Shown one piece after another: positions 32,660 to 41,501 of a stretch of 64,000 bases of DNA. Origin of the DNA: UBA7672 sp036733305 (GTDB lineage: Bacteria; Pseudomonadota; Alphaproteobacteria; Caulobacterales; Hyphomonadaceae). Positions within the stretch are counted from its first letter, which is position 1; each line of letters starts with the position of its first letter. The position numbers and the translations under genes are program-made. The notes beneath the pieces were generated by a model. That model had not been told where the DNA came from. It did not search any database and worked only from the letters and a program-made list of their open reading frames with translations. The stretch is taken from NCBI GenBank assembly GCA_036733305.1, contig DAINAT010000003.1, forward strand, positions 28,955 through 92,954, in the 5' to 3' direction.

Positions 32660-33808
32660 ATGGGTGGGGCAATCCGGGTTTTCATTTTCTGGGATGCTGA
32701 AATCGACGGCCCGTTCCGCCGCAGGCTGGAGCGTGCGCTCGGTGAGCTGCAGGTCGATTTCGACGACGCATCGCAGGTTGATTTCGATCCCGAAGCCGCG
32801 CGCCCGCTGAAGCTGTCCATCGTCTCGCCACGCGGCGAACCGGTTGCACATGCAGACGTCGTCCTTCTGGGTGGCCCCGGCGAGTTCCACGCAACAAGCT
32901 CGGCGATGCGGCTTGAAGCGAATGACATAGTCGGCCGCACGCGCCGATGGATCGCCTTCGCGGAAAAACTGGGGCAGAGGCTCGGCCGCCCGGCTCTCGC
33001 GCAATTCGCGGCTGACACAACGACCGAGGAACAGCGGACTCTGTCGCTGACCTATCCGGCCGATCCGCTGTCGAGGGATTTCGCGCCCGATCATTCGCCG
33101 GATGTTTTGATGGAAAAGGCAGCCGCCGCTGTTACGCGCGCTGAAGCTGCCGAGCGGGCGATTGCAATTGCACAGCTTAACGAAGCGACTGCCATCCGCG
33201 GGCGCAGGACCGCTGAGGCCGTGGTCGCGGTTGAGCGGGCGCGGGTTGCGGAGCTGGAGAAGGAGATCGATCAGCTGTCGGCCCTCAGCGAGACGACGAC
33301 GTATGCGCTAGGCTCAGTGCCTGCCGATACGCGGCCAGTCGTAAGCGAGGCGCGGGCTCAGGCGTGGCAAGGGCGACTGGCAGCAGCGCGGGCGGAAGAG
33401 ATGGCGCGCGCTCATCCTGAGGCGCTCGTCTGGAAAAATGGAGCGAGTTATTCGGGTGAGACCGTGAACCGGCAACCGGAGGGGCATGGTGTGATCGTCT
33501 TCAGCGCGGGCGGGCGGGAGGTCGCGCGATATGCGGGCGGTTTCGTTGAGGGGCGAAGGGTCGGACTGGGCATCGCGATGTCAGACGGCGGCCTCATATG
33601 GACAGGCCAGTGGCAAGACGACGAGGCTTGCGGCTACGGGCTGCTCGAAACGCCGGATGGGCGGCGGTTCGAAGGTCAGGTTGCGCATGATGAGAGCGGC
33701 GCGCCAAAGCGCATCCGGGGCTGGGAATGGAAGACAGCTCCCGTGCGCTCCAAGAAGACGCACTCGGTAAAAACGCTCGCCCTGCCCGCGCCTGAGACCG
33801 CTACCTGA
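32660..33808 (+). CDS. protein with coiled coil and C-terminal MORN-like repeats
   Basis: 382 residues from ATG 32660 (GGGGGA upstream). The N-terminal 110 residues look like an alpha/beta domain (IRVFIFWDAEIDGPF, VVLLGGPGEFHATSSAM); 155-240 is a helical, Ala/Glu-rich segment that could be a coiled coil. About 255-350 carries MORN-type repeats: YSGETVNRQPEGHGVIVF, YAGGFVEGRRVGLGIAM, WTGQWQDDEACGYGLLE, FEGQVAHDESG. MORN repeats often bind membranes or lipids. No signal peptide. It follows pspF on the same strand by 112 bp. It could be a scaffold of envelope stress, but that is speculation. Confidence 0.7.
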   Translation: MGGAIRVFIFWDAEIDGPFRRRLERALGELQVDFDDASQVDFDPEAARPLKLSIVSPRGEPVAHADVVLLGGPGEFHATSSAMRLEANDIVGRTRRWIAFAEKLGQRLGRPALAQFAADTTTEEQRTLSLTYPADPLSRDFAPDHSPDVLMEKAAAAVTRAEAAERAIAIAQLNEATAIRGRRTAEAVVAVERARVAELEKEIDQLSALSETTTYALGSVPADTRPVVSEARAQAWQGRLAAARAEEMARAHPEALVWKNGASYSGETVNRQPEGHGVIVFSAGGREVARYAGGFVEGRRVGLGIAMSDGGLIWTGQWQDDEACGYGLLETPDGRRFEGQVAHDESGAPKRIRGWEWKTAPVRSKKTHSVKTLALPAPETAT

Positions 33809-33880
33809 GCTCCACATCCTTCGACCGTGTACAGGGGCCAAGACCCGTACTATGCGGTGGAGGCATTCGGGGAATTCGCG

Positions 33881-34531
33881 ATGTCGCTTCGGCTCTATTA
33901 TCATCCGCTGGCCTCTTACTGCTGGAAAGCGCTGATCGCGCTTTACGAGGCGGATGTGGCGTTCGAACCGGATCTGGTTGATCTGAGCGATCCCGATGCA
34001 CGGGAGCGGTTCGTGCGCATGACGCCACTGGGAAAGTTTCCGGTGCTGGTGGATGAGGCGGCTGGAAAGGGCTTTCCGGAGTCGAGCATCATCATCGAAT
34101 ATCTGGCGATGAAGTATCCGGGGGCGGCGAAGCTGATCCCGGCGGACAAGGATCTGGCGCTGCGGGTGCGGCTGTCGGATCGGTTCTACGATCTTTATGT
34201 GCACGAGAAGATGCAGAAAATTGTAGGCGATAGGATCAGGGCGCCGGGGGAGAAAGATCCTGCGGGCGTTGAGCGGGCGCGCAATGAACTCGAGATCGCG
34301 TTGTCGCTGGTCGATCGCGACATGGGTGAAGGCGGGTGGGCGACGGGGCTCACCTTTACCATGGCCGACTGCGCGGCTGCGCCTGCGCTTTACTATGCCA
34401 ACCAGGTTGCGCCGTTTGGCGACAAACATACGGGCGCGGCGCGGTATCTTGAGCGGCTGATGGCGCGGCCTTCGTTTGCGCGGGTGCTGGCTGAGGCTGA
34501 GCCGTTCTTCAATATGTTTCCCCGAAGCTGA
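33881..34531 (+). CDS. glutathione S-transferase
   Basis: 216 residues from ATG 33881. N-terminal thioredoxin-like domain about 1-80 (LRLYYHPLASYCWKALIAL with Ser10 near the catalytic site, KFPVLVDE with the cis-Pro, ESSIIIEYL for glutathione binding). C-terminal helical domain about 90-215 (ERARNELEIALSLVD, FTMADCAAAPALYY N-capping box, RYLERLMARPSFARVL). Full family length. It likely conjugates glutathione to electrophiles; substrate not predictable. The earlier in-frame GTG at 33827 adds residues outside the fold. Confidence 0.9.
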   Translation: MSLRLYYHPLASYCWKALIALYEADVAFEPDLVDLSDPDARERFVRMTPLGKFPVLVDEAAGKGFPESSIIIEYLAMKYPGAAKLIPADKDLALRVRLSDRFYDLYVHEKMQKIVGDRIRAPGEKDPAGVERARNELEIALSLVDRDMGEGGWATGLTFTMADCAAAPALYYANQVAPFGDKHTGAARYLERLMARPSFARVLAEAEPFFNMFPRS

Positions 34532-34542
34532 GGGATAGCGCG

Positions 34543-35859
34543 CTAGCGGCGCTTTGTTCCGAGGATTGTTGAGAGGCGGGGTGGTTTGGGTAGGCCCTGC
34601 CCTGATGCTGCGTGCTCTTTCCTGCGGCGGACGGGGGCGTCGCGGATGATCGTCAGGAAGACGATGCCGAGGTCGACGGCGATCGAGGCGAACAGCGCGA
34701 GGAAGGCCTTGTCGTCGAAGACGAAGTCGTGGCTGCCTTGAAGCTGGAGGCCGAGCGGCTGGGTGATCCACTGGATCAGGCCGAAGAAGGCGGCGCGCGT
34801 GGCCTTGGGGCCTTCGAGGAATTCGAACTCAGGCGCGGTGACCGGTTCGACGGCTCTTAGCTGCGATGACGCGGCAAGGAGCTTCTCGTTGAGCACCACA
34901 TCCCAGCAATAGCCGGGATCGGTTGCTCGCGCGGCGTCAGTGCTGCCGGGGCGGGCGGGATCGGGCCCTACTTCTGCTGCCAGCGAGACGAGACGATCTG
35001 CGAACGCATTGGCATGCAGCGCGCGGAGATCGTTTGCAGCGTTGGCGAACGAGCGGGCTTCTTCGTGCACCGAGGTGAAGAGAACTCGTCGTTCGGCTGA
35101 CTGGAGCTGGGCGGCGCGGGTCAGCTTTTCAAGCGTTGCGCGTTCGCCTTCGGGGATTTGAGTTGGGAGTGTTCTGTTCGTGAGCGCGGAGACCTGTCGT
35201 TCGAGGCGTGCGCGCTGGGTGGCGACGGGGGCGATCCAGACCGAGCGGACTTCCTCTCCGAGATTCTGGGCGCGGTCGGCGAAGGCGAAGCGGCTGCGCA
35301 TGAGCGGGCCTTCGCCGGGCGTTGAGCCGGGCTGGTTGGCGCAGGTGCGGCCTTCGGAGGCTTCGGTCTGGGCGCGCGCGGTTGCGAGGGCGGCTACGTC
35401 TGCTGTTGCGCGTTCGGAGGTTTCGAGGGCGCTGGAGGTTCGGGTGATCGCGCCGGAGAGATCGATGATCGTGGCCTCGAACTGGCGTTCGGTGAATTCC
35501 TGGCCGGCGAGTTCCTTCCAGAAGAAGCCGTAGCCGAAGCCGACGGTCCAGATTGCGAAGAGCAGGTAGAACGCGAACGACACCAGCCTGAGCCACCAGG
35601 TCTGGCCGGCGACGAGCTGGTGGAGGGCGACCATCATCGCGGTGACAACGAAGAGTGTTGTTGCGACCGTGAACATCAGTTCGATGGCGGAGAGCTCGCC
35701 GCTATCGGTGTTGGCGGCGCGCAGGTCTGCGAAGCCGAGGCCGGTTGCGAGGACCGACAGCAGGAAGAAGCCGAGCAGCGCAAAGCCGGAAAGACCACGC
35801 GGCGAGAACGGCGCGATCAGCCACCGCCACCTTCCGATGCCCCTGCCCCGAGCCGCCAC
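34543..35859 (-). CDS. large hypothetical inner-membrane protein
   Basis: 438 residues. Three hydrophobic helices near the start (about 22-42, 58-80, 87-110) are followed by a long soluble region of 250 residues with helix-rich, Ala/Arg/Glu composition and two separate Cys, and a last membrane helix at about 385-405 (FLALFASIAVDLGIVFLTII). The topology suggests a cytoplasmic or periplasmic coil domain between membrane anchors. No known family is recognised, and no neighbouring gene is co-oriented. The C-terminus is basic (KEHAASGQGLPKPPR). Confidence 0.7.
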   Translation of the reverse strand: MAARGRGIGRWRWLIAPFSPRGLSGFALLGFFLLSVLATGLGFADLRAANTDSGELSAIELMFTVATTLFVVTAMMVALHQLVAGQTWWLRLVSFAFYLLFAIWTVGFGYGFFWKELAGQEFTERQFEATIIDLSGAITRTSSALETSERATADVAALATARAQTEASEGRTCANQPGSTPGEGPLMRSRFAFADRAQNLGEEVRSVWIAPVATQRARLERQVSALTNRTLPTQIPEGERATLEKLTRAAQLQSAERRVLFTSVHEEARSFANAANDLRALHANAFADRLVSLAAEVGPDPARPGSTDAARATDPGYCWDVVLNEKLLAASSQLRAVEPVTAPEFEFLEGPKATRAAFFGLIQWITQPLGLQLQGSHDFVFDDKAFLALFASIAVDLGIVFLTIIRDAPVRRRKEHAASGQGLPKPPRLSTILGTKRR

Positions 35860-36006
35860 GCCTGATCCCCATTTCCCAAGGCTAATCTAGACACGGCGTT
35901 TGCAGGACTGGAGCGATTACCGTTCTGGCGCGAGTGGCGGGCGATCAGGCATGCCGACAGGCGAACTGCGTTTAATCTCCCCATCACGAACGAATGTGAT
36001 CCATGA

Positions 36007-36996
36007 TCAGGACTCTGGCGTAATCCTGATATACGGTGTGGAAATTGGCTGGCTAAAGCTCCAGGTGATGGGCTGAGTGGCGGGGTATGTTCCTCGCTCG
36101 ATCTCTGAGATGAACTGGCGACTGGTTATGCCCCATACTAAAGGGCGACCGCGCTTCAAGACCCGGCGAGAAGCCGAGCAAGCTCTTCGTGAAATCATCG
36201 GTGACGGTGGTGCGGTATCCGAATTCCGTATTGAAGAACTGCCGGACGGCGGCTGTGTCATTGTGGTGCTCGAAAAGGATGGCCACAGCGTGGCCGGGAC
36301 TTTAGGCGCGTAAGGCGCATGTCGCCGCGTTCTCGCGCGCGGGACGCGCGAGGCGATCGGCAATAAGCAATTGAGAGATGTGAGCGGAGGTCCGCGGGTG
36401 TGCAGGCATCCGCGTGCGAGCACGCAGCCCCCTCCGTCTTGCGCACAAGAGCGCGCAATCCACCTCCCCCGCCTTTGGCGGTGGAGGACCAGCAACACAC
36501 ATCGCCCTCGAAGTCCTCCACCGGCGAAGCCGGGGGAGGTGTCTTGATGCGCAGCATCGAGACGGAGGGGGCTGTCGCGGAGCGACGGAGTGAGGGTGGT
36601 GTCTTCGCGGCGCATGCGTTCGGCGCGGAGATGCGCGAGGCGCTCATAGTCGTCGAACTTGGCGACCAGGCGGCGGAAGCTTTTCCAGAGCGCGAGGACG
36701 TCGGTGCTGGCGTGGGTGTGGGAGAAGTCGGGTTTGAAGCTCGTGATGCGGGGGCGCTGGCCGCTGATTTCGCAGGCTCTCAGATAGATCAGGAGATCGG
36801 CCTTGCGGTGGGCGTCGAAGAAGGCGGCGGCGAGTGTGGATCGGTAGGCGGCGTCTTCAGTGAGGTCTTCGAGGCCGTTGTCGTCGGCGAACATGGCGAG
36901 GCCCATGGCGATGACATCGCTGAGGTTCGCCTCCAGCGCCTGAACAGGGCGGAGGCGCCAGAGGATCGTGAGGATGATCTGCCAGAGCGCTTTCAT
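36007..36996 (-). CDS. hypothetical protein whose 3' part reads through a repeat element
   Basis: The first ~130 residues (MKALWQIILTILWRLRP, IAMGLAMFADDNGLEDL, DYERLAHLRAERMRRED) look like a genuine helical protein. After that the frame enters the composite repeat at 36428-36571 and then runs antisense to a small plus-strand gene. Those ~200 residues are Arg/Cys/Pro-rich and not protein-like. I infer that insertion of the repeat replaced the original end of the gene, or that the gene really ends soon after residue 130 in the ancestral form. The called stop at 36007 is formally correct, but the tail is unlikely to be selected. Confidence 0.45.
   Translation of the reverse strand: MKALWQIILTILWRLRPVQALEANLSDVIAMGLAMFADDNGLEDLTEDAAYRSTLAAAFFDAHRKADLLIYLRACEISGQRPRITSFKPDFSHTHASTDVLALWKSFRRLVAKFDDYERLAHLRAERMRREDTTLTPSLRDSPLRLDAAHQDTSPGFAGGGLRGRCVLLVLHRQRRGRWIARSCAQDGGGCVLARGCLHTRGPPLTSLNCLLPIASRVPRARTRRHAPYAPKVPATLWPSFSSTTMTQPPSGSSSIRNSDTAPPSPMISRRACSASRRVLKRGRPLVWGITSRQFISEIERGTYPATQPITWSFSQPISTPYIRITPES
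36128..36313 (+). CDS. small hypothetical protein
   Basis: 61 residues if started at ATG 36128 (78 from a GTG at 36077). Sequence MPHTKGRPRFKTRREAEQAL, then REIIGDGG, FRIEELPDGGCVIVVLEKDG: a basic helix followed by a two-strand beta segment. Composition and codon use look real, but I know no family and the gene lies in a repeat-rich area opposite the doubtful minus-strand frame. Confidence 0.45.
   Translation: MPHTKGRPRFKTRREAEQALREIIGDGGAVSEFRIEELPDGGCVIVVLEKDGHSVAGTLGA
36428..36571. repeat. composite palindromic intergenic element, copy 1
   Basis: Ends are CCCCCTCCGTCT (left) and AGACGGAGGGGG (right), each backed by an internal hairpin and by ATCCACCTCCCCC / GGGGGAGGTG. The same ends and layout recur at 63702-63866. 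It lies inside the minus-strand hypothetical frame. It resembles a MITE-like or REP-composite element; no transposase is near. Confidence 0.75.
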
Positions 36997-37141
36997 GGGT
37001 GGGAGTATATCCCGGCCCGCGGGGCGGTAGATTCTGGGAGGCTCCGTCCCCCAAGTTGGGGGCGCAGGTGGTTGAAATCATGCGGGATGGGTTTTGGCTG
37101 TCCTGCAGTTTTGCATCACCTCTATCCCCCAGTTCCGGCAT

Positions 37142-37209
37142 CGTAGGGTGCATCAACGATGCACCGCACCACCGGCGCCTGCCACGGTGCATCGTTGATG
37201 CACCCTACG
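37142..37209. repeat. GTAGGGTGCAT-ended hairpin, copy 1
   Basis: Perfect 25-bp arms (37142-37166 and 37185-37209) with an 18-base loop; both ends are CGTAGGGTGCAT inward. Two diverged copies occur at 43993-44071 and 50720-50796. There is no T-run, so it is a repeat rather than a terminator. Confidence 0.8.
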
Positions 37210-37252
37210 GGTTTGGGGGTGGTCTCGGACAGCGGGACAAGCCGCCCCTGGG

Positions 37253-37331
37253 TCCCGACTTTCGTCGGGAGGAGCGGGGCGAGGAATGCGCGGTGGTGGG
37301 TGTGGCCTCTGGGTTCCCGCTTTCGCGGGAA
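37253..37331. repeat. two TCCCG-type short hairpins
   Basis: TCCCGAC-TTTC-GTCGGGA at 37253-37270 and TTCCCGC-TTTC-GCGGGAA at 37314-37331, the latter followed by TGACGATGG. Related short hairpins, several followed by ATGAC, occur near 44108-44198 and 63633-63650; they are the common kind of proteobacterial intergenic palindrome. Confidence 0.7.
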
Positions 37332-37438
37332 TGACGATGGAGGGGGCGGCGCGCGGGGTGGCGGGGCTATGTCACGCGGGCGTCATTGCGCGTGGCTTGG
37401 GATGACAAGTTTCCGTGGGCGGATTAAGCGGATTCCCC

Positions 37439-37903
37439 ATGAGTGATGACCTGCCTTTGGATGATCGGCCTTCGATTGGGCGGATCGTGGACCGCGAGCA
37501 CAGGCTTGGGGTTCGGATCTATTACGAGGACACGGATTTCACCGGGGTTGTGTACCACGGCAATTACCTGCGGTTCTTCGAGCGGGGACGATCCGAGATG
37601 TTGCGGGTGATGGGGACGCCGCCCGGCAGGGACGATCATGGGGCGTTTGCGGTCACGCGCATCACTGTCGACTACAAGGGCGCGGCGCGAATCCATGACG
37701 AGCTGGTGGTGCACACGCGATTCGTCGGAATGAAGGGCCCTCGCCTGATTTTCAGGCAATCGATCTCGCGCGGCGGTGTGACGCTGACCGAGGCGGAAGT
37801 CATTGCGGTGGCAATCCATGCGGATGGGCGGGCTCGTAAGCCTTCCGCAACGGAATTATCACATTGGGACGCCTATAAAGTCGCATCTACTGATGCATCT
37901 TGA
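37439..37903 (+). CDS. ybgC: tol-pal-associated acyl-CoA thioesterase
   Basis: 154 residues from ATG 37439. A single hot-dog fold with the characteristic YYEDTDFTGVVYHGNYLRFFERGRSEML stretch: Asp in EDTD as catalytic residue, VYH and NYL landmarks. YbgC hydrolyses acyl-CoA, probably for phospholipid or envelope metabolism, and is usually the first gene of the Tol-Pal unit. A 154-bp spacer separates it from tolQ, so tolQ may also have its own start site. Confidence 0.92.
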   Translation: MSDDLPLDDRPSIGRIVDREHRLGVRIYYEDTDFTGVVYHGNYLRFFERGRSEMLRVMGTPPGRDDHGAFAVTRITVDYKGAARIHDELVVHTRFVGMKGPRLIFRQSISRGGVTLTEAEVIAVAIHADGRARKPSATELSHWDAYKVASTDAS

Positions 37904-38057
37904 GACCTGCGCTGAAAGGCCTTTTCAGACGCGGGGAATCGCCGGGATTGACCTTGATGTGGCCCAATTTCGTAACCAGAAGCGGGCAGATCAGGCTTGC
38001 ACCAGCTGGGATTCAGGCAAGCTTCCCGGCTGAAACAATGGAATTTGAGAGACCCTA

Positions 38058-38783
38058 ATGGACCCGAACGCGCTGGCCCCTGTCGTTTCGGCAGAAGATT
38101 TCTCGCTGATCGCGCTGTTCCTGCGCGCCGATATCATCGTGAAAGCCGTTATGGGCATCCTGGCCCTCGCCTCTGTCTGGTCGTGGGCGGTTGCTATCGA
38201 CAAATGGTTCACCGTGGGCGGCGCCAAGTCGCGCGCCAAGCGGATCGAGCAGAACTTCTGGTCGGGCCAGCCGATGGAAGACATGGATGGCCGCGTGACG
38301 GAGAAATCATCCGAGGCGATGGCGCGGGTGTTTGCCGCCGGCGCGCGTGAATGGCGCGAAGGCCGCCGCACGGGCGGAGCTGACGAAGCCCAGGCGATCA
38401 TGCAGCGCACCAGCGCGCAGATGGACGTGGCCGTGAGCCGCGAGACCGCGCGGATGGAGAGCGGGCTTTCGACGCTGGCGATCATCGCGTCGTCGACGCC
38501 GTTCATCGGCCTGCTCGGCACGGTTATCGGCATCATGAACTCGTTCCGCGATATCGCGGCCAAGGGCGAAACCAACCTGACCGTCGTGGCGCCGGGTATT
38601 GCCGAGGCGCTGTTTGCAACCGCGCTGGGCCTGTTCGCGGCTATCCCTGCCCTGATCTTCTACAACAAGTTTTCCGCCGACATCGGCGCGTTCTCCGAGC
38701 GGATGCAGAATTTTGCCGCTGAAGTGACGGTGCGCCTGTCGCGCCGGCTGACCAATCCCTCTGCTGACCGCCGGGATGCCTGA
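38058..38783 (+). CDS. tolQ: TolQ, proton-channel subunit of the Tol-Pal machine
   Basis: 241 residues. Three membrane helices: one near 30-55 (IVKAVMGILALASVWSWAVAI) and two after the cytoplasmic loop (STPFIGLLGTVIGIMNSF and ALFATALGLFAAIPALIFYN). The FIGLLGTVxGIM motif is typical of TolQ/ExbB. With TolR it forms a proton channel that energises TolA. The next gene, tolR, starts 3 bases after its stop. Confidence 0.95.
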   Translation: MDPNALAPVVSAEDFSLIALFLRADIIVKAVMGILALASVWSWAVAIDKWFTVGGAKSRAKRIEQNFWSGQPMEDMDGRVTEKSSEAMARVFAAGAREWREGRRTGGADEAQAIMQRTSAQMDVAVSRETARMESGLSTLAIIASSTPFIGLLGTVIGIMNSFRDIAAKGETNLTVVAPGIAEALFATALGLFAAIPALIFYNKFSADIGAFSERMQNFAAEVTVRLSRRLTNPSADRRDA

Positions 38784-38786
38784 TCC

Positions 38787-39254
38787 ATGGCGATGATGAT
38801 CAACAATGGCGGCGGACGAGGACGGCGCGGACGGCGGCGGCAGATGGCGGACATCAACGTCACGCCGATGGTCGACGTGATGCTCGTTCTGCTGGTCGTG
38901 TTCATGATCACCGCGCCGATGCTGGCGACGGGCGTGGCCGTGACGTTGCCGAAGACGGCGGCGGAGCAGCTGAAGCAGGAGAATGAGCGCCCGCTGGTGG
39001 TGACGATCGACAAGGATTCGAAAATCTATGTCGGCATGGAGAAGACCGCGATCCCGCTGAAGGAACTTGCGCCCATGCTGATGGCGCTGGCCGAGAACAA
39101 CCTTGAAAAGCGGGTGTTCGTGCGTGGCGATGAGGCTGTGCCTTATGGCGCGGTGGTGAACGTGCTGGCGCTGCTGCAGCGCGCTGGTTTCAAGAACGCC
39201 GGCCTGCCGGTGGACGCCAATGCGGCGGCGCGCATCCTTGAACAGGGAGGCTGA
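38787..39254 (+). CDS. tolR: TolR, stator subunit of the Tol-Pal machine
   Basis: 155 residues. After a basic N-terminus, one membrane helix bears the channel Asp in NVTPMVDVMLVLLVVFMIT; the rest is the periplasmic domain (FVRGDEAVPYGAVVNVLALLQRAG). Works with TolQ to couple proton flow to TolA. Normal length. tolA starts 8 bases downstream. Confidence 0.95.
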   Translation: MAMMINNGGGRGRRGRRRQMADINVTPMVDVMLVLLVVFMITAPMLATGVAVTLPKTAAEQLKQENERPLVVTIDKDSKIYVGMEKTAIPLKELAPMLMALAENNLEKRVFVRGDEAVPYGAVVNVLALLQRAGFKNAGLPVDANAAARILEQGG

Positions 39255-39262
39255 CCGGGGAG

Positions 39263-40081
39263 ATGCGACTTAGCGCGTTCTTCTCTCTGGCGGCACACGT
39301 CGGCATCGTCGCGTGGGGACTGTTCTCGTGGTCCGAGCACACGTCGAAGCCTGAGCCTTCGAGCCCGATGATCGTCATTCCGCTGGAACTGATGACGATC
39401 GGCGATGTGACGGACATTGCGCCGATCGTGGCCGAGGCGCCGAAGGCTGAGGAAGCTGCGGCGCCGGAGGAAGAAGCGCCCGCCGTAACGGCTGCAGCTG
39501 CGCCCAAGCCGGCGGAAGATACGGTCGATCTGGACCAGGTGAAGCCGCCGCCTCCGCCCAAGGAAGAGCCGAAGAAGGCCGAGGTGAAACCGGCGCCGGC
39601 GAAGAAGGAGGAGGATCTGAACTCCTTCCTCGATTCCATGCTGACCGATGTGAAGAAGACGCCGCCGAAGGCATCCCCTGCTCCCGCCGATGCGAAAGTG
39701 GCGAGCCCGGAGACCGGCAAGCCGCGCATGGGCGCGGGCGAAATGCGCCGGACGCAGGTGACGATCACCGACTACATCCGCGCGCAGCTGGTGAACAAGC
39801 GCTGCTGGACGGACCATTCGGACATGGCGGATGCGGCGACGCTGCGCACCGTGTTCCGCGTGCGGTTCAGCAATAACGGGAAATTTGCAGCCGAGCCGGA
39901 ACTGCGCGAGCCGTCGCGTCTGCCGTCTGGCGGGCCGCTGCTGGTGTTCATCGAGCATGCGCGGACGGCGCTGCAGAAGTGCAACAACCTTGGTTGGCAG
40001 GTGCCGCCGGAATACTTCAAGATGGAACCGGCGCCGTACTGGATCGATATCGAGTTCCTGCCGAAGATCGGAGCGCAATAG
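39263..40081 (+). CDS. tolA: TolA, periplasm-spanning subunit
   Basis: 272 residues. The N-terminal helix (AFFSLAAHVGIVAWGLFSW) anchors it; residues 65-165 are a Glu/Lys/Pro/Ala linker (AEEAAAPEEEAPAV, KPPPPPKEEPKKAEVK, KKEEDLNSFLDSML); the C-terminal domain at about 175-272 (RTQVTITDYIRAQLVNKRCW, FSNNGKFAAEPELREPSR, CNNLGWQVPPEYFKM) would bind Pal/TolB. E. coli TolA is much longer because of its long helical domain II. This one has the compact form usual in alphaproteobacteria. Confidence 0.9.
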   Translation: MRLSAFFSLAAHVGIVAWGLFSWSEHTSKPEPSSPMIVIPLELMTIGDVTDIAPIVAEAPKAEEAAAPEEEAPAVTAAAAPKPAEDTVDLDQVKPPPPPKEEPKKAEVKPAPAKKEEDLNSFLDSMLTDVKKTPPKASPAPADAKVASPETGKPRMGAGEMRRTQVTITDYIRAQLVNKRCWTDHSDMADAATLRTVFRVRFSNNGKFAAEPELREPSRLPSGGPLLVFIEHARTALQKCNNLGWQVPPEYFKMEPAPYWIDIEFLPKIGAQ

Positions 40082-40082
40082 A

Positions 40083-41501
40083 ATGACTGCCGTGAGGAAA
40101 AACCCGATGCGCCATTTGAAGTCGTTTGTGATGGCCGTTGCCGTCACGCTGGGGATGGCCGCGCCGGCTGTGGCGCAGCTGCGGGTTACGGTGGTCGGTG
40201 AGGAATATGTGCCGATGCGGATCGCCGTGCCGGACTTTGACGCGAGCGGTAACGGCGCGGCGGAGATTGCGGCGCAGCTGAGCGATGTTCTGCGCAAGGA
40301 TCTGGCCTCGTCGGCTGTGTTCGAGCTGGTGGACAAGGCGGCGTTCATCGAGCGCGACCTGTCGTTCGACATGGCGCCGCGTTATCCGGACTGGCAGGTG
40401 GCGGGCGTTGCCGCGCAGGCGCTGGTGGTGGGCAATGTCATCATCAACCCGGCCAACAACAACATGACGGTGCAGTTCCGTCTCTACAACGTGTTCGGCC
40501 AGTCGCAGCAGTTTGCGCGGCAGTACACGGTGGTGACGCCGCTGAACTGGCGCCGTCTGGCGCACCGCGTGGCGGACGACATCTTCTCGCAGCTGACGGG
40601 CGATGGCGGTTACTTCGACAGCCGCGTGGTGTTCGTCTCGAAGACGCCGGGCGAGGACATGGTGCGTGGCCGCCTGGCGATCATGGACCAGGATGGCGCG
40701 AATGCGGAGTTCCTGCTGTCGGGCTTTACCTCGGTGATCAACCCGCGCTTCTCGCCGACGGATCAGCGCATTCTCTACGGCGCTTACGTGCCGGACCCGA
40801 AATACCCGGGCGCAACGCTGCTGCGCACGTATCTCTACGACATCGAGACGGGCCGTCAGGAAGTGCTGGCTGAGGGGCCGAACTCGATGGATTATTCGGC
40901 GCGCTTCTCGCCGGATGGACGCTCGATCGCGCTGTCACGCGCGGTGGGCGGCAACTCGGACATCTATGTGATCGAACTGGCGCGCCGCACGCAGCGCCGT
41001 CTGACGAATGACGCGGCGATCGATACCTCGCCGTCCTTCTCGCCAGATGGAAAGATGCTGGTGTTCGTGTCGGACCGTGGCCTTGGACCGCAGCTCTACA
41101 TCATGCGCGAAGACGGCGCGCAGATGAACTGCCCCAAGGGCGGACGCGACACGACCTGCCGCATCACGTTTGACTCCGGCCGGTTCACCGATCCGGTGTG
41201 GTCGCCGCGCGGCGACTGGATCGCGTTCTCGCGCCAGGGCGACGGCAAGTTCTCTATCGGTGTTATCCGGACGGATGGTTCGGGCATGCGCATCCTGACG
41301 GATGGCTATCAGGACGAGAGCCCGACCTGGTCGCCCAATGGCCGCGTCATCGCCTTCGAACGGACCGCCTCACGCGGCGCCGGACCGAAGCTTTGGAGCA
41401 TCGACTTGACGGGACGTAACCTTCGCCGGATGACGACCCCTCGGGATGCCACGAACCCGACCTGGGGACCGCTTCTGAAGGTCGACGCTGCCCAGCAGTA
41501 A
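40083..41501 (+). CDS. tolB: TolB, periplasmic beta-propeller
   Basis: 472 residues from ATG 40083, one base after the tolA stop; another ATG at 40107 would also leave the signal peptide intact. The signal ends MAAPAVAQ. N-terminal domain about 30-165 (LRVTVVGEEYVPMRIAVPDF), then a six-blade propeller with TolB repeats (NPRFSPTDQRILYG, YSARFSPDGRSIALSR, SPSFSPDGKMLVFVSDRG, DPVWSPRGDWIAFSRQ, SPTWSPNGRVIAFER). It couples Tol proteins to Pal. Complete family length. Confidence 0.94.
   Translation: MTAVRKNPMRHLKSFVMAVAVTLGMAAPAVAQLRVTVVGEEYVPMRIAVPDFDASGNGAAEIAAQLSDVLRKDLASSAVFELVDKAAFIERDLSFDMAPRYPDWQVAGVAAQALVVGNVIINPANNNMTVQFRLYNVFGQSQQFARQYTVVTPLNWRRLAHRVADDIFSQLTGDGGYFDSRVVFVSKTPGEDMVRGRLAIMDQDGANAEFLLSGFTSVINPRFSPTDQRILYGAYVPDPKYPGATLLRTYLYDIETGRQEVLAEGPNSMDYSARFSPDGRSIALSRAVGGNSDIYVIELARRTQRRLTNDAAIDTSPSFSPDGKMLVFVSDRGLGPQLYIMREDGAQMNCPKGGRDTTCRITFDSGRFTDPVWSPRGDWIAFSRQGDGKFSIGVIRTDGSGMRILTDGYQDESPTWSPNGRVIAFERTASRGAGPKLWSIDLTGRNLRRMTTPRDATNPTWGPLLKVDAAQQ

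Larger units (their letters stand above)
36997..37438. other. 442-bp intergenic region before the tol-pal cluster
   Basis: No gene. It holds one 68-bp hairpin (37142-37209) and two short TCCCG hairpins (37253-37331). The promoter of the ybgC-tolQRAB unit should lie in the last 100 bp, but I see no clear -35/-10 pair. Confidence 0.55.

Noticed and set aside
33581..34771. A 396-codon minus-strand frame opposite the GST gene
   Set aside because: Overlaps two well-supported genes and has Arg/Pro-rich composition without any domain.
37142..37209. The long hairpin as a terminator
   Set aside because: No T-run on either strand, and two related copies occur elsewhere; it is a repeat.
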